A stretch of 64,000 nt of DNA from Suillus spraguei (GCA_016800925.1 JABCPU010000105.1:118724-182723); one strand, 5' to 3'. Shown: positions 22,801 to 36,540, numbered from the stretch's first letter. Numbers and translations: made by a program. The notes: generated by a model not told the origin, from the sequence alone.

Positions 22801-25186
22801 GAACGGCCTAAAACGGATTCAGATTCTGAAAAATAATTTGGGAGCAGACCACACCTGTATCTTGGCAGCGACACCCAGGGGAAGTACCCTATTTGCCATC
22901 CGCATAACTTCGGCCATGAGCAGGGTTGCCTTGCGTGACAAGTTGGAGCCAGTGGTGCATTCTTCAAGCATTGCAGTGAGGGCCTATTGGACATCAGGTT
23001 AACTGGAGGTGCACAATGTATGTATGCTTACATCTATCAGGCCAGCGTCCGTGAATACGAGGACGAGGAGAGCAATATATTGGTCAGTAAGCTTTAGCGT
23101 TTCAGAAGCCTTCTCTGTAAGTTTCTGATCTGTGAGCTGATCCGCAAAAGCTCGCGGTTTCCGGTACACTGAGCTCGACCTTGAGTCACCAACACCCCCG
23201 TGATGGCTAAATGACCTACTGGTGAGCCGTCGACCATCTATGAACGTTTTATACCATTGAGGAGCCTTGATATTGAATAGATCAAAGAACATATCCAGCA
23301 CTATCTCCTTGAATCGATGTCAGTTCTTGCCTTCCAATACAGACTCAAACAACACACTCTTGTTTCAAGAGACGGTATTCGTAGCGTATCGATGATGGAC
23401 TTGATCGCGTGTTGATCCCCAAGACAGAAATACATCAACCCTATAGATCGTTTCATACTTGGGCGGGGGACAGGTCACAATATGCCTACCGCTCCAAGTC
23501 CGTAGCATCAGTTGTATGATCTTGGTACAGCTCCGCATACGATCTGCGTGATCTGCACCCTTGCCATAAGCATCTGTGATAGCAGAGAGAGCAATCTGGT
23601 ATACAGAATAAAATTGTGAATCCCCAAGAAAAATAACCTGCCCACCTCCAAGTCAGTTCCAAGATGCAGGTATGCGCGAGTACGAGGGGAGTCGATAATG
23701 TGCAAGAATGTGGCTGCTAATATTGGCCCAACTTCGACTGGACCTTCACCTAGGGCATGCAATAGAAATCGAATGCCTCCAGATCGCGCCACGAGGTCAA
23801 TGTCAATGAGAACTTCGATGTTTCGATCAGATACAAGGAAATATTACAAAAAAAAACATATTCACGCACCCATTTCAGCGAGAGTTTGTATGCAAATGGG
23901 ACGAAATGGATCCTCAGCATGTTCAGCAACTGCTACAAAAGCTCGCATAATGGGTTCCGAAAGAGGAATCGTCTTCGTTGCGGTAATGCTACGTCGATCT
24001 CGAGGTTCAGAAACGATATCGACGATTGTACGAATAAGTTTGATGACTTGTTCCCTCTCTATGGCGTGTTTGTTATCTCGTGCTAGAGATCTATTCGGGT
24101 ATATGTGAGATTTCTGTCGAGCAAGGCAGATAAACACAATACTTCACAATGAACCACTCCAGAGGCTGTTTGTGCAGCTCCTCCGCTGAATTCGAATCGA
24201 CCAATGCATGCCTGACGAGCCGATAGGCAGCAGCTCGACAGCGCATAGAACATCGATCAGAGAGGGCGGGGATTATCCTGCAAAACTGGCATCAATAAGT
24301 ACTGATGAAAGCGCAACAAACCGCCCACGCTTGAATAACTTCAGGTAAATTGGTCTCGTAGCGTACACGAAGATTGCGTTGGAGAATGGAAACGAATCGG
24401 TTCATTATATCTACCCTGGACCTGTCATTATCTGTGGCGGAGATATTGCTCGTGGATGACGGGGACGGTACTGGAAGGGGTGACGTTATTGGACGTGATA
24501 GCGAATTTAAGGATTTGATGCAGGCATTAGCTTGAGCCAGAGTTGTTCGGAAATCATCTATCCCGAATGTTAATTTACAAGTTAAAACCAATGATTGACG
24601 GACCTCTGTCCCTATCATCACTGTCTGCTCTGAAACGAACCCCAACTGGGGGAACCTGACCAGCGAATTTGCGCCGATTCAGAGGAATTCCGTTCTTTCT
24701 GCGCCTTCCTCTGGATGTTTCTGGCGCCTTGTGTATAAGCTGTTCCAATGCGAACCGTGAAGACGTACCAAGCTCGATCTTCCTCGTCAGAGACTCAATT
24801 TCGCCCGTCGCCATCTCGAGCTCCGATTCTACTTGCAAACGCATCGTCTCCTGTAGGACGCACTGTAAATAAAATCAAATAGGAATGTAATAGAACATAC
24901 ATTCAAAGGCAATTTGAGAAATCTCTCAGCGCCCTCTTTAATTCTATTTTCCCGCTCCAACAATGCATTGAGGGTATCGAGCTGGTGGGTGAATGAGCAC
25001 TTGCTATTGGCCATCCTGAGATTGAAGTGAAACAAAGGAAGGATCTACCTGATCATCGTAGTCTCTGTTAGTTGCTTCGGGATCATAGAGCTGGTTCGTT
25101 GGCTCCAAGCCAGTGGATTTGGAAGATGATGAGACATTAGCTGGGTGTGTTATACCAGAATTCTCCTGATCAATGCTGGTGGGCAT
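19878..25186 (-). CDS. RICTOR/Ste16/Avo3 homologue, scaffold subunit of TORC2
   Basis: A many-exon gene. It starts at ATG 25186 (MPTSIDQENSGITHPANVSS); exon 1 ends 25049, exon 2 is 24981-24901, and the last exon is 20256-19878. An N-terminal coiled coil (LDTLNALLERENRIKEGAER, TGEIESLTRKIELG) precedes the RICTOR N domain (RFVSILQRNLRVRYETNLPE, EHAEDPFRPICIQTLAEM, LLHALGEGPVEVGPILAATF). The middle has QVMLTKDSAKWNFEMLQELI and the conserved ATNHLGDLIRDSVTPVAWTL with VCELAIQFLEEACDAMEIL and QLVVEMQPTMDHLGEIGHPL. Then come YIDREMDMWF, GLPFLEEEEIIPAILDIAEH and the C-terminal RRYIFDLFTTELDG. RICTOR organises TORC2, which phosphorylates AGC kinases and controls actin and membrane stress responses. 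The tail ends with an acidic run (SDDEDDDMDD). No frame defect was found in the segments I checked. Confidence 0.92.
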
Positions 25187-26709
25187 CAACGCCTGCTGTG
25201 GACAGTAGTGATATATAGATGCAGTTGCTGCAAGTTCTAGAGCCAGTATAAGCAAATTGCATCTAAACTTGGTAAGTACCTTACTGCAAGTAACATACGC
25301 ACGCTTCATGATGATGTCACGTGGCTCTCGTACTTAAAAGGAATATTTTTAGTGCTTGAGCCGAACAGCGCTGTGGAAACAGATGACGAAGGTATAACGA
25401 AAGTGTATCTAAAGGATCTGGATCCGGACGGCAGCAGTAATGCCATCTACCAAACCCATGTATCTCATTACTCTCTGTATGATGGAACAAGGACACATCC
25501 ATCGCGTCTCGGATAGCGTAAATCTTGACATGGCTTCGTGTCAACCACTATGCTGTAGTAACTGTTTCCCGGTCGCATTGTAAATCTGCACTTCTACTCT
25601 GAGTTTGTGGCAATCTACCTGCCTGGTCATTCGGATGAATTCGTCCAGGTGGCAACTGCAGTGCGCAAAACAGTGGGTTTGCGAATCGGTTTCTATAAAA
25701 ACGCTAGGATGACCATGTCCTATATAAGTGCCTAGTATGTTCACGTGCCTGCTCTCACACTTTCGATAGATATTATCTTGTTGCATACATACCACACGCT
25801 ACCCGCAAACTGTTAGAACTCTTGTAGGACCGTGTCACTCTGACCTACCATATCTGCAGTTCTTCTACTGACAAAGTTATATTGCCGTGGCTCCATCCCC
25901 ATGCTAAGGATACTGTCACGAAAACTCCCTCAGTTATCCACGCAAGCACTAGAACCCCCGTGTACTAGCGCATCCGTTGCTAATTCCACCATCTGCACCG
26001 ATGATGCCCTTCCGGAAACTTCGACAATTCCGATCGGCCACTGGCCATATAGCCCAACTAGTCACTCGCAGGATTTCATCGGCGTTTACTATTTGTGCCT
26101 CGCAGCTCCCTGCGACACATTGAGCTCCAGCATTCATCACGAGTACCAGACCATGCAGACATTTCTATCTACTTATCTCTGACTCTTCCAAACCCTTCCT
26201 TGGCTCCATCAACGAAGTCCTTCATCGTGCTCATGTCGAGAGCATCAATTACTTCAAACCGCAGCAGAAGACCATCAGAAGAGGGTAACACAAACGGCAC
26301 CCCTACGCAGAGCCCCACCTTAACGAGCAGCCTCCTCCGGAATACAACCCCCCATTAAGTGAATTGCCACTTCCCTGGAATCTCAGTGCCCCCATTTGAC
26401 AGCGACATGGCAGTAGGGAATAAAATGGTGAACCTTTGGCGGTGAAGTCTTCATCGGGAATGTGGGCGTTTCTACCCTTTTGCGCCCTCCTTACACGGAT
26501 TGCTCAGACTCTGGGCCTTCCCAGCCATCAGGACCTCAAATACTTTCAATGGTTCATCGAACGGCGCCTTAGCAGGGTAAGTTCCACTCAGTCGCAATCT
26601 CTAACATGCTCATATCGTCTCAGCTTGACGAAAAAAGTCATAGCGCAGGAGGTTCAGCTATGTTTGAGTGAAGTGTGAGCGGCGAAATAAGCTAAAGGGT
26701 TATAACTGA
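25187..26709. other. Intergenic stretch, no confident gene
   Basis: Contains the upstream region of RICTOR and, from ~25900 on, Pro/Ser/Thr-rich open frames on the plus strand that I cannot link to any family. They may be decayed N-terminal sequence of the DUF6535 gene that follows. Confidence 0.35.
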
Positions 26710-26782
26710 CAATACTATTCCCGCAGAGTGAATGGGTTAAAGTACCGTGCTTCATGGCATTCACCCTGCGGGAATAGTATTG
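26710..26782. repeat. Strong hairpin: 25-bp arms, 23-bp loop
   Basis: CAATACTATTCCCGCAG at the left (arm 26710-26734) pairs with CTGCGGGAATAGTATTG at the right (arm 26758-26782). 24 of 25 positions match. It is not at the 3' end of an identified gene. Confidence 0.85.
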
Positions 26783-26939
26783 CACGTGTTGGTCGTTATA
26801 AAGGTAATTCCAATTTCTGTCCTTTTCAGAGTGAGACTCTATGTAGGACAATACGATCTATACTAGAGACCCCCGGTGTCTCGAGTGCATCTCAGGCACG
26901 CGAATGCCCTGATGTGAGGCGTACCCCGTTATAAAGGAC

Positions 26940-27568
26940 TTGACAATGACCTGCAAGGACAAGCGCTCTCGTTTCTGGGCGGCACAGAAAATAGTCGCTC
27001 AGGAACACGACCACGAGTTCCTTGAGAGATATTATAGTGACACGGACATTGTGTTAGTCTTCGCAAGTTTCACATGCTTGCCTTTGCTTTGGAATAGAAT
27101 TGACGTTCGATCAGTCCTGCCTGTTCTCTGCTGTCAGCACGGCTTTTATTGCGGTCGTGGAGTCGAGTCTCAGTCCAAACCCCAGTGACACCACGCATGC
27201 CCTTCTCATGCAACTCGTCCAAATCGAAATCGGACTCGGCAACTTCACTGCAGCGGGGTCTACGCCTGCAGCACCAGCACCCACACGTCGCTGACTCACC
27301 TCCCACAACGAATGCGAAGATCCAATCCATTGCGTACGCAAGCTTGTCTTTCAGTTTACTCGCTGCTCTCTGGGCTGTGCTAGGCAAGCAGTGGCTCGGG
27401 TACTACAAGTTGCAGAGGTACGGCCGTGGCTCGGAGGAGGAGCAAGCGAAGCACAGGCAGGAGAAGATTGGCGAAACCAAAGGCTATAATATAAGGCCAG
27501 ACTCGTTGCCAAAGGTTTTATGCAGTCCATGGAGTCGACTACCACGCAGAGTAAACACTCGGTCTTGA
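26940..27568 (+). pseudogene. DUF6535-domain membrane protein, degenerate
   Basis: Blocks typical of the agaricomycete DUF6535 family occur in order but in different frames: FWAAQKIVAQEHDHEFLERY and TDIVLVFA (26973-27070), LFSAVSTAFIAVVESSLSPN (from ~27120), then IQSIAYASLSFSLLAALWAV and GKQWLGYYKLQRYGRGS (27310-27440). The first shift cannot be removed by the visible intron, the second has no splice signal, and the C-terminal helices after GYNI are missing. Intact members are multipass proteins of unknown function in large mushroom gene families. This is a decayed or truncated copy just upstream of uL22. Confidence 0.75.
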
Positions 27569-27918
27569 GAGTGTTTACATACATTTGTTATAAATGTGCT
27601 TCATAAACTATTTCGTCCCGCTCTTTTTCTCTGCTGTGTTCTCGTCGTTCGACACCGATTGATAAGGCATTCTGCGTGCCAAATAATGGAACCGAGTGCC
27701 AGTCAGGATTCCCCAATGAGGTACATAGAGGGTGGCCACCCGGCAAATGACCGTGTTTATCTTAGTGACGGTGTCATAGGCCTGCCCATTTGGTCACTAA
27801 TTCGATGTTACATCGGTAAATTCCGAAGTACTATAGAATTAAGGTTCAAGCCACACTTGCCCAGTCTTCGATCCCAAACTTACAAGCCCGCGCTCGACAA
27901 TATCCTCAAGGCTCAAAA

Positions 27919-28775
27919 ATGGGTGCGTCATCGTCATCTGTATTCGCTAGAATGCTCACCGTCCTCCAACAGTCCGCTACGCTGCTGCCGCTCTCGCCAC
28001 CAATCCCGAAAAAAGTCTGTCTTGCACCTTGATATCGAACCCAACACTCATATAACTGTTTGGTCTCGTTCAGCCGCCCGTGCTCGAGGCGAGTACCTCC
28101 GCACGCACTTCAAGAACATGAGGGAAGTTGCTGCAGCTCTCACAGGTCCGTGTCCAAGTCATGGTAAATGTGATGCGTATAAATCTTGTGATCGATTCAG
28201 GCTTGAAGCTTACCAAGGCTTACGCTTACCTATCTGACGTCTCGGACCACAAACAAGTTATCCCCTTCCGTCGGTTCGCTGGTGGTGTCGGACGGGCCAG
28301 CCAAGCCAAGCAATTCAAGGCAACCCAGGGTGTGTCTCGTGATATCAGACAAGTATACTGGAAACTTGACCTTGGGAATATACTATAGGTCGTTGGCCCG
28401 AGAAATCTGTCAAGTTCATCACTCGCCTTCTCAAAAATGCAGAGTCGAATGCAGACGCAAAGAGCTTAGAGCTCGAGGACCTTTACATCAAGAACATCGG
28501 CGTACAGCAAGCACCCGTACGTACATCTCGCTCTAAATTTCAGTTGACACCGTAATCTTTTTGATACCTCATAGAAAACTCGCCGCCGCACGTACCGTGC
28601 ACATGGTCGTATCAATCCTTACCAGGGCCACCCATGCCACGTCGAGATCATTCTGGGTGTTTCGAGCGAGGAGGTCGAGAGAAGCAAGGACAAGGATGCT
28701 GTCGGCGTATCATCCTTGTCGTCATTGAACCGGAGACAGGTTGCCAGAAGGAGAATCGAGGCGGCACGCGCTTAA
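27919..28775 (+). CDS. 60S ribosomal protein uL22 (L17)
   Basis: Six exons (27919-27922, 27973-28014, 28074-28145, 28201-28329, 28389-28516, 28575-28775) join in phase to 191 aa. The first coding exon is ATG plus one base, a common layout in fungal ribosomal protein genes. Conserved uL22 blocks: [83 protein letters not shown] and [20 protein letters not shown]. The protein lines the polypeptide exit tunnel of the large subunit. The C-terminal tail is Arg-rich ([16 protein letters not shown]). Intact and surely essential. Confidence 0.96.
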
Positions 28776-28959
28776 CCTCATTCTCCCCCCTATTTGACAC
28801 GGCTAGTGATGCGACGATATGCGACAGCACAAAGGCCATGTTTTGTATGCACCTATGCATATGTTATGACACTACACAATCTCATCCGAATCGCATTCAA
28901 AATTGATACATTGAGCAAGAGAACGAGTGTTTGTAGTAACTATAGCGAGACAACAGGAA

Positions 28960-29275
28960 AACTAACTAATGAGTGGACGTGTTTATACGTAAATGAGATC
29001 AACGAAAGCAACTGAAGCAAATGAGTGGATGTTTTTATACGTATGCGAAATCAATGAAAGCAAATGAGTGGTCGTGTTTATACATATGCGAGATCGACGA
29101 AAGCAAATAATGAGTGGACGCATTTATGCGTAAACGGATCAACGAAAGCAACTGAAGCAAATGAGTGGACGTTTTTATACGAATGCGAAATCAATGAAAG
29201 CAAATGAGTGGACGCGTTTATACGTAAACGGATCAACGAAAGCAACTGAAGCAAATGAATGTGTATGGACTGAAA
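28960..29275. repeat. Minisatellite with alternating ~51- and ~43-bp units
   Basis: Units begin with ATGAGTGGACG-like sequence near 28969, 29021, 29064, 29110, 29161 and 29204, with a decayed one at 29255; spacings are 52, 43, 46, 51, 43 and 51. Long units end GATCAACGAAAGCAACTGAA, short ones AAATCAATGAAAGC. So the array is built from a ~95-bp dimer. It lies between the 3' end of uL22 and the RasGEF gene. Confidence 0.85.
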
Positions 29276-29400
29276 TATAAGCCAGTCAGTAAAACGCTGG
29301 AACGAAAAGCAACAAAGCATCGACAAGAACATAAACATGGTGAACGAAAGCAGACTAGTGTGTACAGACTGAATCGTAAGCCAGTCAACAAAAAAGCAAG
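29259..29400. repeat. Two-copy direct repeat next to the minisatellite
   Basis: GTGTATGGACTGAAATATAA plus GCCAGTCAGTAAAA (from ~29260) recurs as GTGTACAGACTGAATCGTAA plus GCCAGTCAACAAAA (from ~29360), about 100 bp apart, with related Lys-codon-like spacer sequence. Confidence 0.6.
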
Positions 29401-29523
29401 ACGAAAATTCAAAGCGGACAACAGTAAAGCATCGTGAAGAAAAACGAATATTGTTGTTATGCATAGATACTGCATTTCCGGTTTATCTTCTTCCCTAGAA
29501 GCCGGCTTGAGAGGGTCGTGAGA

Positions 29524-32100
29524 TCATGAGCGTCTCAGGCAGAACACAGAATCATACCTTTTGTCATATAATATGTCCTCCCATTCCGCTTCTGGGCGAC
29601 TTAGGTAAGAGCAGATGACCTCCTCCATCCACTGGCAGACATAATCCACACGCTGGATGTGGTAGGGGGTATGGCATCTCTCCATGTCTGTCGCAATGTC
29701 AGTACTGACCAAGGGGCACATGAGCAACAAGCATACCTCTGATAGCCCGCGTGAGAGGGCGGTAACGCCTTAAGTTGATGAGTTTATGCCCCGGCGCATT
29801 TGGATGGTCTACACATTCTTCGTTACCACACTGGCGCTTTACGTCACCTACAAAAAGAACTGCGTGAAGGCATCATTAGAGGCAGGAGTCGAATCACTTC
29901 AGGGTCTTTAAACGTACCAAGAGTGGGCAGAGTAGGTCCATGACTACTTTGGATCGCGTCCTTGTAGGCCTTCATGCGGTTTGTGTGACTGAAAAAGAGA
30001 CGCAGAGCGACTAGAATCTCTTCATGCCTGACACCAATGTCCTGCAAAGTAAAATGAGTGAGAAGACAACATCATAACTTTAGCTGCATACCAATAAAGA
30101 GCCAACCAAACTCTGTCGGTCGCATGCGGAAAACAATGCCCATGAAGCAGCGTAGTTTCTGATGGTGTGGCACTCCTGCAAGAAAAAGGACGTGTCAGCT
30201 GGGGCCATAAATTGCATGACAAAACTGACTTGTGCCCACTCCAGAACGAACTGAACCTTCTGAATACGATCTTCCTTCGACTGCGCAGACACGATGACGT
30301 CCAATGCCCAAAGATGAAGGGCCTTCTCAAAGGAAGCATAGGTGGTCACCTTCGTGCCAGCATCATTGGAAACGCCGAAGATAGATTTTCCAGTTGCCTC
30401 CTCCACCCAAAAGCGCGCAGCATCCTCGGGCTGGAAGTCTCGGTACTTCTCCCACAAGAGGACGGTGAGTTGATGAGCCAAGAGCACCATTCCTTGAGGA
30501 GAAGAAAAGCTGGACAGCTTGATCTTCGAAAAATCTCCCTTAACCATCGCCTTCTTGTCACGAGGCTCCCACAAGCTACAGAGCTCCTCGGTTTGGGAGG
30601 AGCCTTGAATGAGTTGGACCGTCTTTTCGAGGCGACGTCCGTTGTGTTCTTTAGCGCACGCGGCATTGTGCAACGTGTCGATAAGTTTCGCGGAAACATT
30701 GCGGGGGAGATCTCGAGAAAGATCAGAGAATGCGAATTGCAGGAGAGGCGCGAAGACTTCTTGATCTTCCGAGTGACGCCAATGAAGATCGACCCATTGG
30801 TTAAGCAGGCGAGCTACACGCATCTTGACGTGTATGGACTGAATGGGAGCTTGGTCGGGAGACAAGCAACTAGGCAAATCCTCCTTGTATCGTTCTATGA
30901 AAGCCTCGAGAACCAGTGTTGGTGTCGAAAAGTAGCGGAAGCAGAGGAAGAAGACATCTGAGAGTTCCAGGTCGTCATCTGAGACTGCCGATGTCAGATA
31001 CCTGATAAGGCCCCTCAATGAGGCAAGCTGAAGAATCCCATTCCTGTCGAAGAAGAGTTCCGTACTATCATCTGGGTGAGGCAAGGAATTCTCCAGCTTG
31101 CCATCAAATAGCTCGGAAAAGAGGGCAATCGAGTTCCTGATATTCGCAGTCGCGCGAGCATGGCCTGCGCGGGTCGTGAGTATCTCAACAGAGGTCGCTT
31201 TGTTCGGCCTTGAAAACGGCTGCGAGATCTTGCGGCGCAAGTTGACTGAAAGTGGCCCAAGGATGGCAGCCAGTCCCCGTTTCGTGCGTTTGATTTCCGA
31301 TGGCTTGACAAAAGAACCCAGTTCGTCCACCTCTTCAACACATGTCCTGTCCGTCGATGATCCATCGCTAGACTGGTGAGAATCCCCTGACAGTGGAGAA
31401 GTTGGGGGAGCTCCATTGAACTCGTCGCCATCGGGTTCCATTTCTTCTGTTGCTTCCGCTTTTCTTGTTCCTTCTTGCTTGCTTCCGCTTCTACCTCCTC
31501 TTCACATTCTTCGGGAGTGTCAGGAAGGGGCTTTAGTTGATGCATCTCGCGCTCGGTAACTTGCATTAGCCTTTTCAGGCTAGACATGACAGCGTCCAAA
31601 CATCCGAGAGTATGCCAACTAAACTGCTTCCTGCAAACTGGTTCGAAGTTCTTGTCCTTAAGGACCTCGACATGGCTCATGAAGAGCAGCTTGTGGTGCC
31701 GGACTCCGGATTCAGCGTTCCTGTAGCCTGAAGAGTTCAGAACATCCAGAGGAAACTGAGACATCGAGCGTAAAACCCTAGTCAAAGCGTGCAAAAAGGT
31801 CAAAGATAAAGAACGGATTGAGGCGATGTCTTGTGCGCTCGCGGCATCGCGAAGAAGTTTGGCGGGACCAAGGATCACTGGGAGTGTTTTTTCGATATCG
31901 AACTGTGGGGAATTGAGGGACAACATGCGGGTCGACGAAAGAGCGGGATTGTTGCTGATAGTACTATTCTCCAACTTCTGCGTAAGAGATTCTCCAGGGC
32001 CAAGTATGACCTCGGGTTCCGGTTTTAGTTCGAACTGACGAGATGGTCTCCGCGTGATAGTGCGAAGCTTCGTAGGACTCGAGGTTATTGTGTTGGCCAT
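29524..32100 (-). CDS. Ras guanine-nucleotide exchange factor (RasGEF_N + RasGEF), one apparent frameshift
   Basis: Start ATG 32100 (MANTITSSPTKLRTITRRPS). Exons are 32100-30092, 30041-29918, 29847-29737 and 29687-29524, about 802 aa. The first exon is 2009 nt, one short of the phase-0 length its donor needs. The shift lies near 31445, where a Lys/Glu-rich helix (EQEKRKQQKK) is followed by MEPDGDEFNGAPPTSP in another frame; AAAA read as AAA would explain it. The N-terminal ~215 aa are unrecognised. The REM region is GILQLASLRGLIRYLTSAVS with TPTLVLEAFIERY. The catalytic part has LLAHQLTVLLWEKYRDFQPE, NYAASWALFSACDRQSLVGS and HKLINLRRYRPLTRAIRDME. It should load GTP on Ras-type GTPases. It could be two genes (start at 31441), but the single-deletion model is simpler. 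Confidence 0.8.
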
Positions 32101-32185
32101 TGAGATAATGTAGGTTCCAATGCAAATGACATGCAACAGCAAGGAGTTTCAGTCTTCGCATGACACCAGTTTTTATAGTGAGGAT

Positions 32186-32464
32186 TTAGATTGCCGCCCA
32201 TTGTTTAGTTGTGGACGTTGTGGGTTTAGCTGTGGTCCACAGATTGTGCATGCCGGCTTTGGCACAAGGAAATGAAATGTGACCACATGTGGGACAGTGC
32301 AACAACTTGTATCCACAGTCAAAGCTACGAAGCTTCTTCATTGAAGCGCACTTTTGTATTCTGCCAAGGGAGATTAGGCCTTGGGCTTGAGCTTCTAAGT
32401 AGAGATCTTTCGAATATGGTGATATCAGCTCATTTTCATCCCAAGTACAGCGTACCGGTAACAA
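32186..32464 (-). CDS. Small unrecognised ORF with CxxC zinc-like motif
   Basis: 92 codons on the minus strand containing CGYKLLHCPTCGHISFPC, a possible zinc-binding cluster (C..CxxC..C). It sits just upstream of the RasGEF start, in the same orientation. No family is recognised and no intron was found; it may be a chance frame. Confidence 0.25.
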   Translation of the reverse strand: MLPVRCTWDENELISPYSKDLYLEAQAQGLISLGRIQKCASMKKLRSFDCGYKLLHCPTCGHISFPCAKAGMHNLWTTAKPTTSTTKQWAAI

Positions 32465-32933
32465 CTTCAGGGTGACCTAGCTCACAAAATTAAAATCTGA
32501 GGCTATCATTTCAGGTGCGTAACGCACTAAGTCATTTTGAAGTTAGTCTGGGTCCGTCCGAGTCAACGCGCTCTCCAGCTGTAGCCTATGTAAGTTGGAT
32601 TGAATGAAATTGAATGTGTATTATGTGGCAAGCGCTCAAGCAAAGGCCCGTGCTTAAATGTGCGAAACCCGGCTATATCATATTAATCACATGCCCGTTA
32701 CCTGTCACCGAAGGAACTGACTGAGCACCCTAGCAAAGCGTCGTGTATTACTACATAGTACTAGTCTCGGGATTTTCTTATCCTTACCGCTCGTCACATT
32801 TAGTTGACTTTCACGCCTTTGTTCTTACATCCCCTTCCCACTCTCATACCAGGCTCAAGCGTTCACTGTTGCCTAGTGCGTCTCAAGATAGGCAGAGTAC
32901 ACCAGAAGTGTTCAAGAATACAATCTAGACAGA
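32465..32933. other. Upstream region of the nitronate monooxygenase gene
   Basis: About 470 bases with no coding content seen. A CT-rich run (32800-32860) precedes the start codon as in other genes here. Confidence 0.4.
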
Positions 32934-34400
<1,467 letters not shown>

Positions 34401-34584
34401 TGTTGTATACCTGATGTATACCTTATTGTTGTGAGTGCGCGATGAATAGGGGGCCAGTCAATAAATTTAAGCGCCTTGATTATTGAGTTACGGGTGACGC
34501 TGCTGCACTGGCCTTCGTCACGGAAGGAAGCACTAAATATTGATGCATGATGACTAGCTCTCCTATGAACAGAGTGTCGTGCTC

Positions 34585-36540
34585 GACCGCCACCATGCAT
34601 CACCGCATTTTCATGCTCCGCGATAATCAAAATTTAAATATCGCGCACAAATATCTTTTTTTTTTGGCGAAGTCTACATAGTATACGACGAGGTTTTTCA
34701 CGTTGGTTGAACGCGAGATGACTCTTGTCGCGTAGTCAGAGACTACTTAGAGCTACCAGCGACTCGTATTAATGTACTTGGTGTGAGTATCAGAGTAACC
34801 ACTTGAGCTCCGCGCGAGTCAGCTGCTCAGTCCTGTATTTCAAATGTCAGTTTCACTTCCGCTGCCGGAGGTAAATATCATTCGAGCTGCTATTAATTAC
34901 TCCTGTCTGCGTCACTGGGTCCGTAATCTTTTCATTCGAACGCCTCAGAATACCACACAACTTGTAAGTCAGGCGTGGCAACCTTCGACTCCGATAAAAA
35001 AAAATAAGGTACGTCTGGCAGATTTGACCTCAAGTTCGGATGTCCTAACTCAATTCGAGACTGAACATTGAATAACATACGCATGGTAATATTAGTCGAG
35101 CTAGTAACAATAGTATCAAATAAGGGAAACAGCTCGTCTATGACGGCAGCAGTGGTTATGATTGTTCAAGATTCCGATGGTGACCAACTTGAAGCGGTAT
35201 AGCATTTTTATCGTCAAGTTACCCTTGAAGCGCTGGTTTTTTTACGCAGAAAGATGCAATTGTACTCTAGGTTTGATGCGACCATCGTACGTATACGGTA
35301 AGCACAGCCCAGTGAGGGTCGTCCTCAGGTCTGTACTTATTCACTACAACATTTACAGAACCGTGACGACCCAGCCACCTCTCTGCAACTTGAAGCTGTG
35401 ATACGTTTGTGGTTTTTGTGAGGATACTTACGTTTCATTTGTACTAGGCTTTTATGGGCCCTTTTGTGACTTTGTGGGTGCTTTAATGTCTTCCCACAGC
35501 CTTAGGACTGCTATCATGATCGTTTCTTGTAAGTTGTTACGATGGCTGTCTATGGGTGTCGTTGTTCTAGCAGCGAAACTCGAAGCCAAACATGGTTTGC
35601 CCGCACCAGTCTTGCGAAGTATAAATATGAGACTAGCTGGGGGTGAGTAGTGCCCATTAATATACTCTCAATCAATTTACAATATCGTCAGATGATCAGA
35701 TTCTACCGCTGCATCATGCCTTCCTTCTGGAAACGCTCTGATACTTCGCCAACTTCAGAACAGGACATATCACCAGAAACTTTGGGTAGGTGCTACATTG
35801 TCGCTGTCATCGAAGACTAAGTTCTGGGCACCAGTTACTACCGAAACCGGTGTTGAACCTGACTCCGAGTCATCTAGTGAGAACCCAACATCTGAAGACC
35901 CCATGTCACTTCACATCAATTCCATCACGACGAGTGATAGTAGCTCGTACAATTCTGAGGTTTCGACCAGTACAGATGGTCCCGGGACTCTTGCCAGTAC
36001 CTCTGTAACCGAGCAAACTGCGTCAAATACTTCTACAGGTACGTGCAAGATGTTCTTACCCTCCGGTTCAACACTGACACCACACAGCTCCACCTCCGGC
36101 TCAGGATGGTAGTCCGCATGCACGATTGGGTCAAGACATAGACTGCGTTGATTTCGTCAACTCGTGTGTTGATTCACCCACAATAAATATTGACTCAGAT
36201 GATGCCACTGGAGCAAGTGAGCGACACATTTCTGAACTCGTTGCTGTCGTATGCTGATTAGTCTTCTAGCACGCAACACCCCCGATGACATATTTCAACC
36301 ACTGCGACCACCGTCTACAATGACTTACCACCATCAGATAACTCACGCCAGGAGTCGTGAGCGTTCCACGTGTTTCAACGGCACAGTAGCGAATAGCCCC
36401 ACCATCAACATCCGGTCTGCGCGTGCTTCTGGTACCAGTGAGTACATTTGTTGAAGTGATATAAGCTCTGTATTGATTAGATTATTCAGTTGATACGGTT
36501 GTTCCTAGTCGCACACAAGCCTACTGAACACCTGGAGATG
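34585..36540. repeat. Segmental duplication, copy 1
   Basis: Two blocks (about 34590-35000 and 36123-36540) recur at about 40795-41200 and 41275-41706 on the same strand. The first pair is diverged (CTCCGCGATAATCAAAA and TTTCAAATGTCAGTTTCAC shared); the second is nearly identical. The ~1.1 kb between the blocks is missing from copy 2. The kinase gene and one small gene lie between the copies. Confidence 0.8.
35716..36527 (+). CDS. Ser/Thr-rich hypothetical protein, N-terminal model uncertain
   Basis: Exons reading EDPMSLHINSITTSDSSSYN, APPPAQDGSPHARLGQDIDC, VDFVNSCVDSPTINIDSDDA, TRNTPDDIFQPLRPPSTMTY and IDTVVPSRTQAY join in phase across GTACGT/CACAG, GTGAGC/TCTAG and GTGAGT/TTCAG introns and stop at 36525-36527. 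The ATG at 35716 (MPSFWKRSDTSPTSEQ) is plausible, but the intron at ~35787-35816 leaves a one-base phase error, so the true start is unclear. No domain or membrane segment; low complexity, maybe disordered. The last two exons are duplicated at 41273-41686. Confidence 0.5.

Noticed and set aside
27596..27918. Long frame upstream of uL22 as its N-terminal extension
   Set aside because: uL22 starts at 27919 with a 4-nt exon that splices perfectly; the upstream frame is unrelated.
29078..29464. Minus-strand ORF of 128 codons rich in Phe/Ser
   Set aside because: It is the reverse of the minisatellite and adjacent repeat; no evidence of coding.
30167..30961. 264-codon plus-strand ORF
   Set aside because: Antisense shadow of the RasGEF coding exon, which has clear domain motifs on the minus strand.
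31015..31440. Continuation of the RasGEF N-terminal frame past 31445
   Set aside because: Loses all similarity, whereas the other frame gives the REM and RasGEF motifs; best read as a one-base shift.
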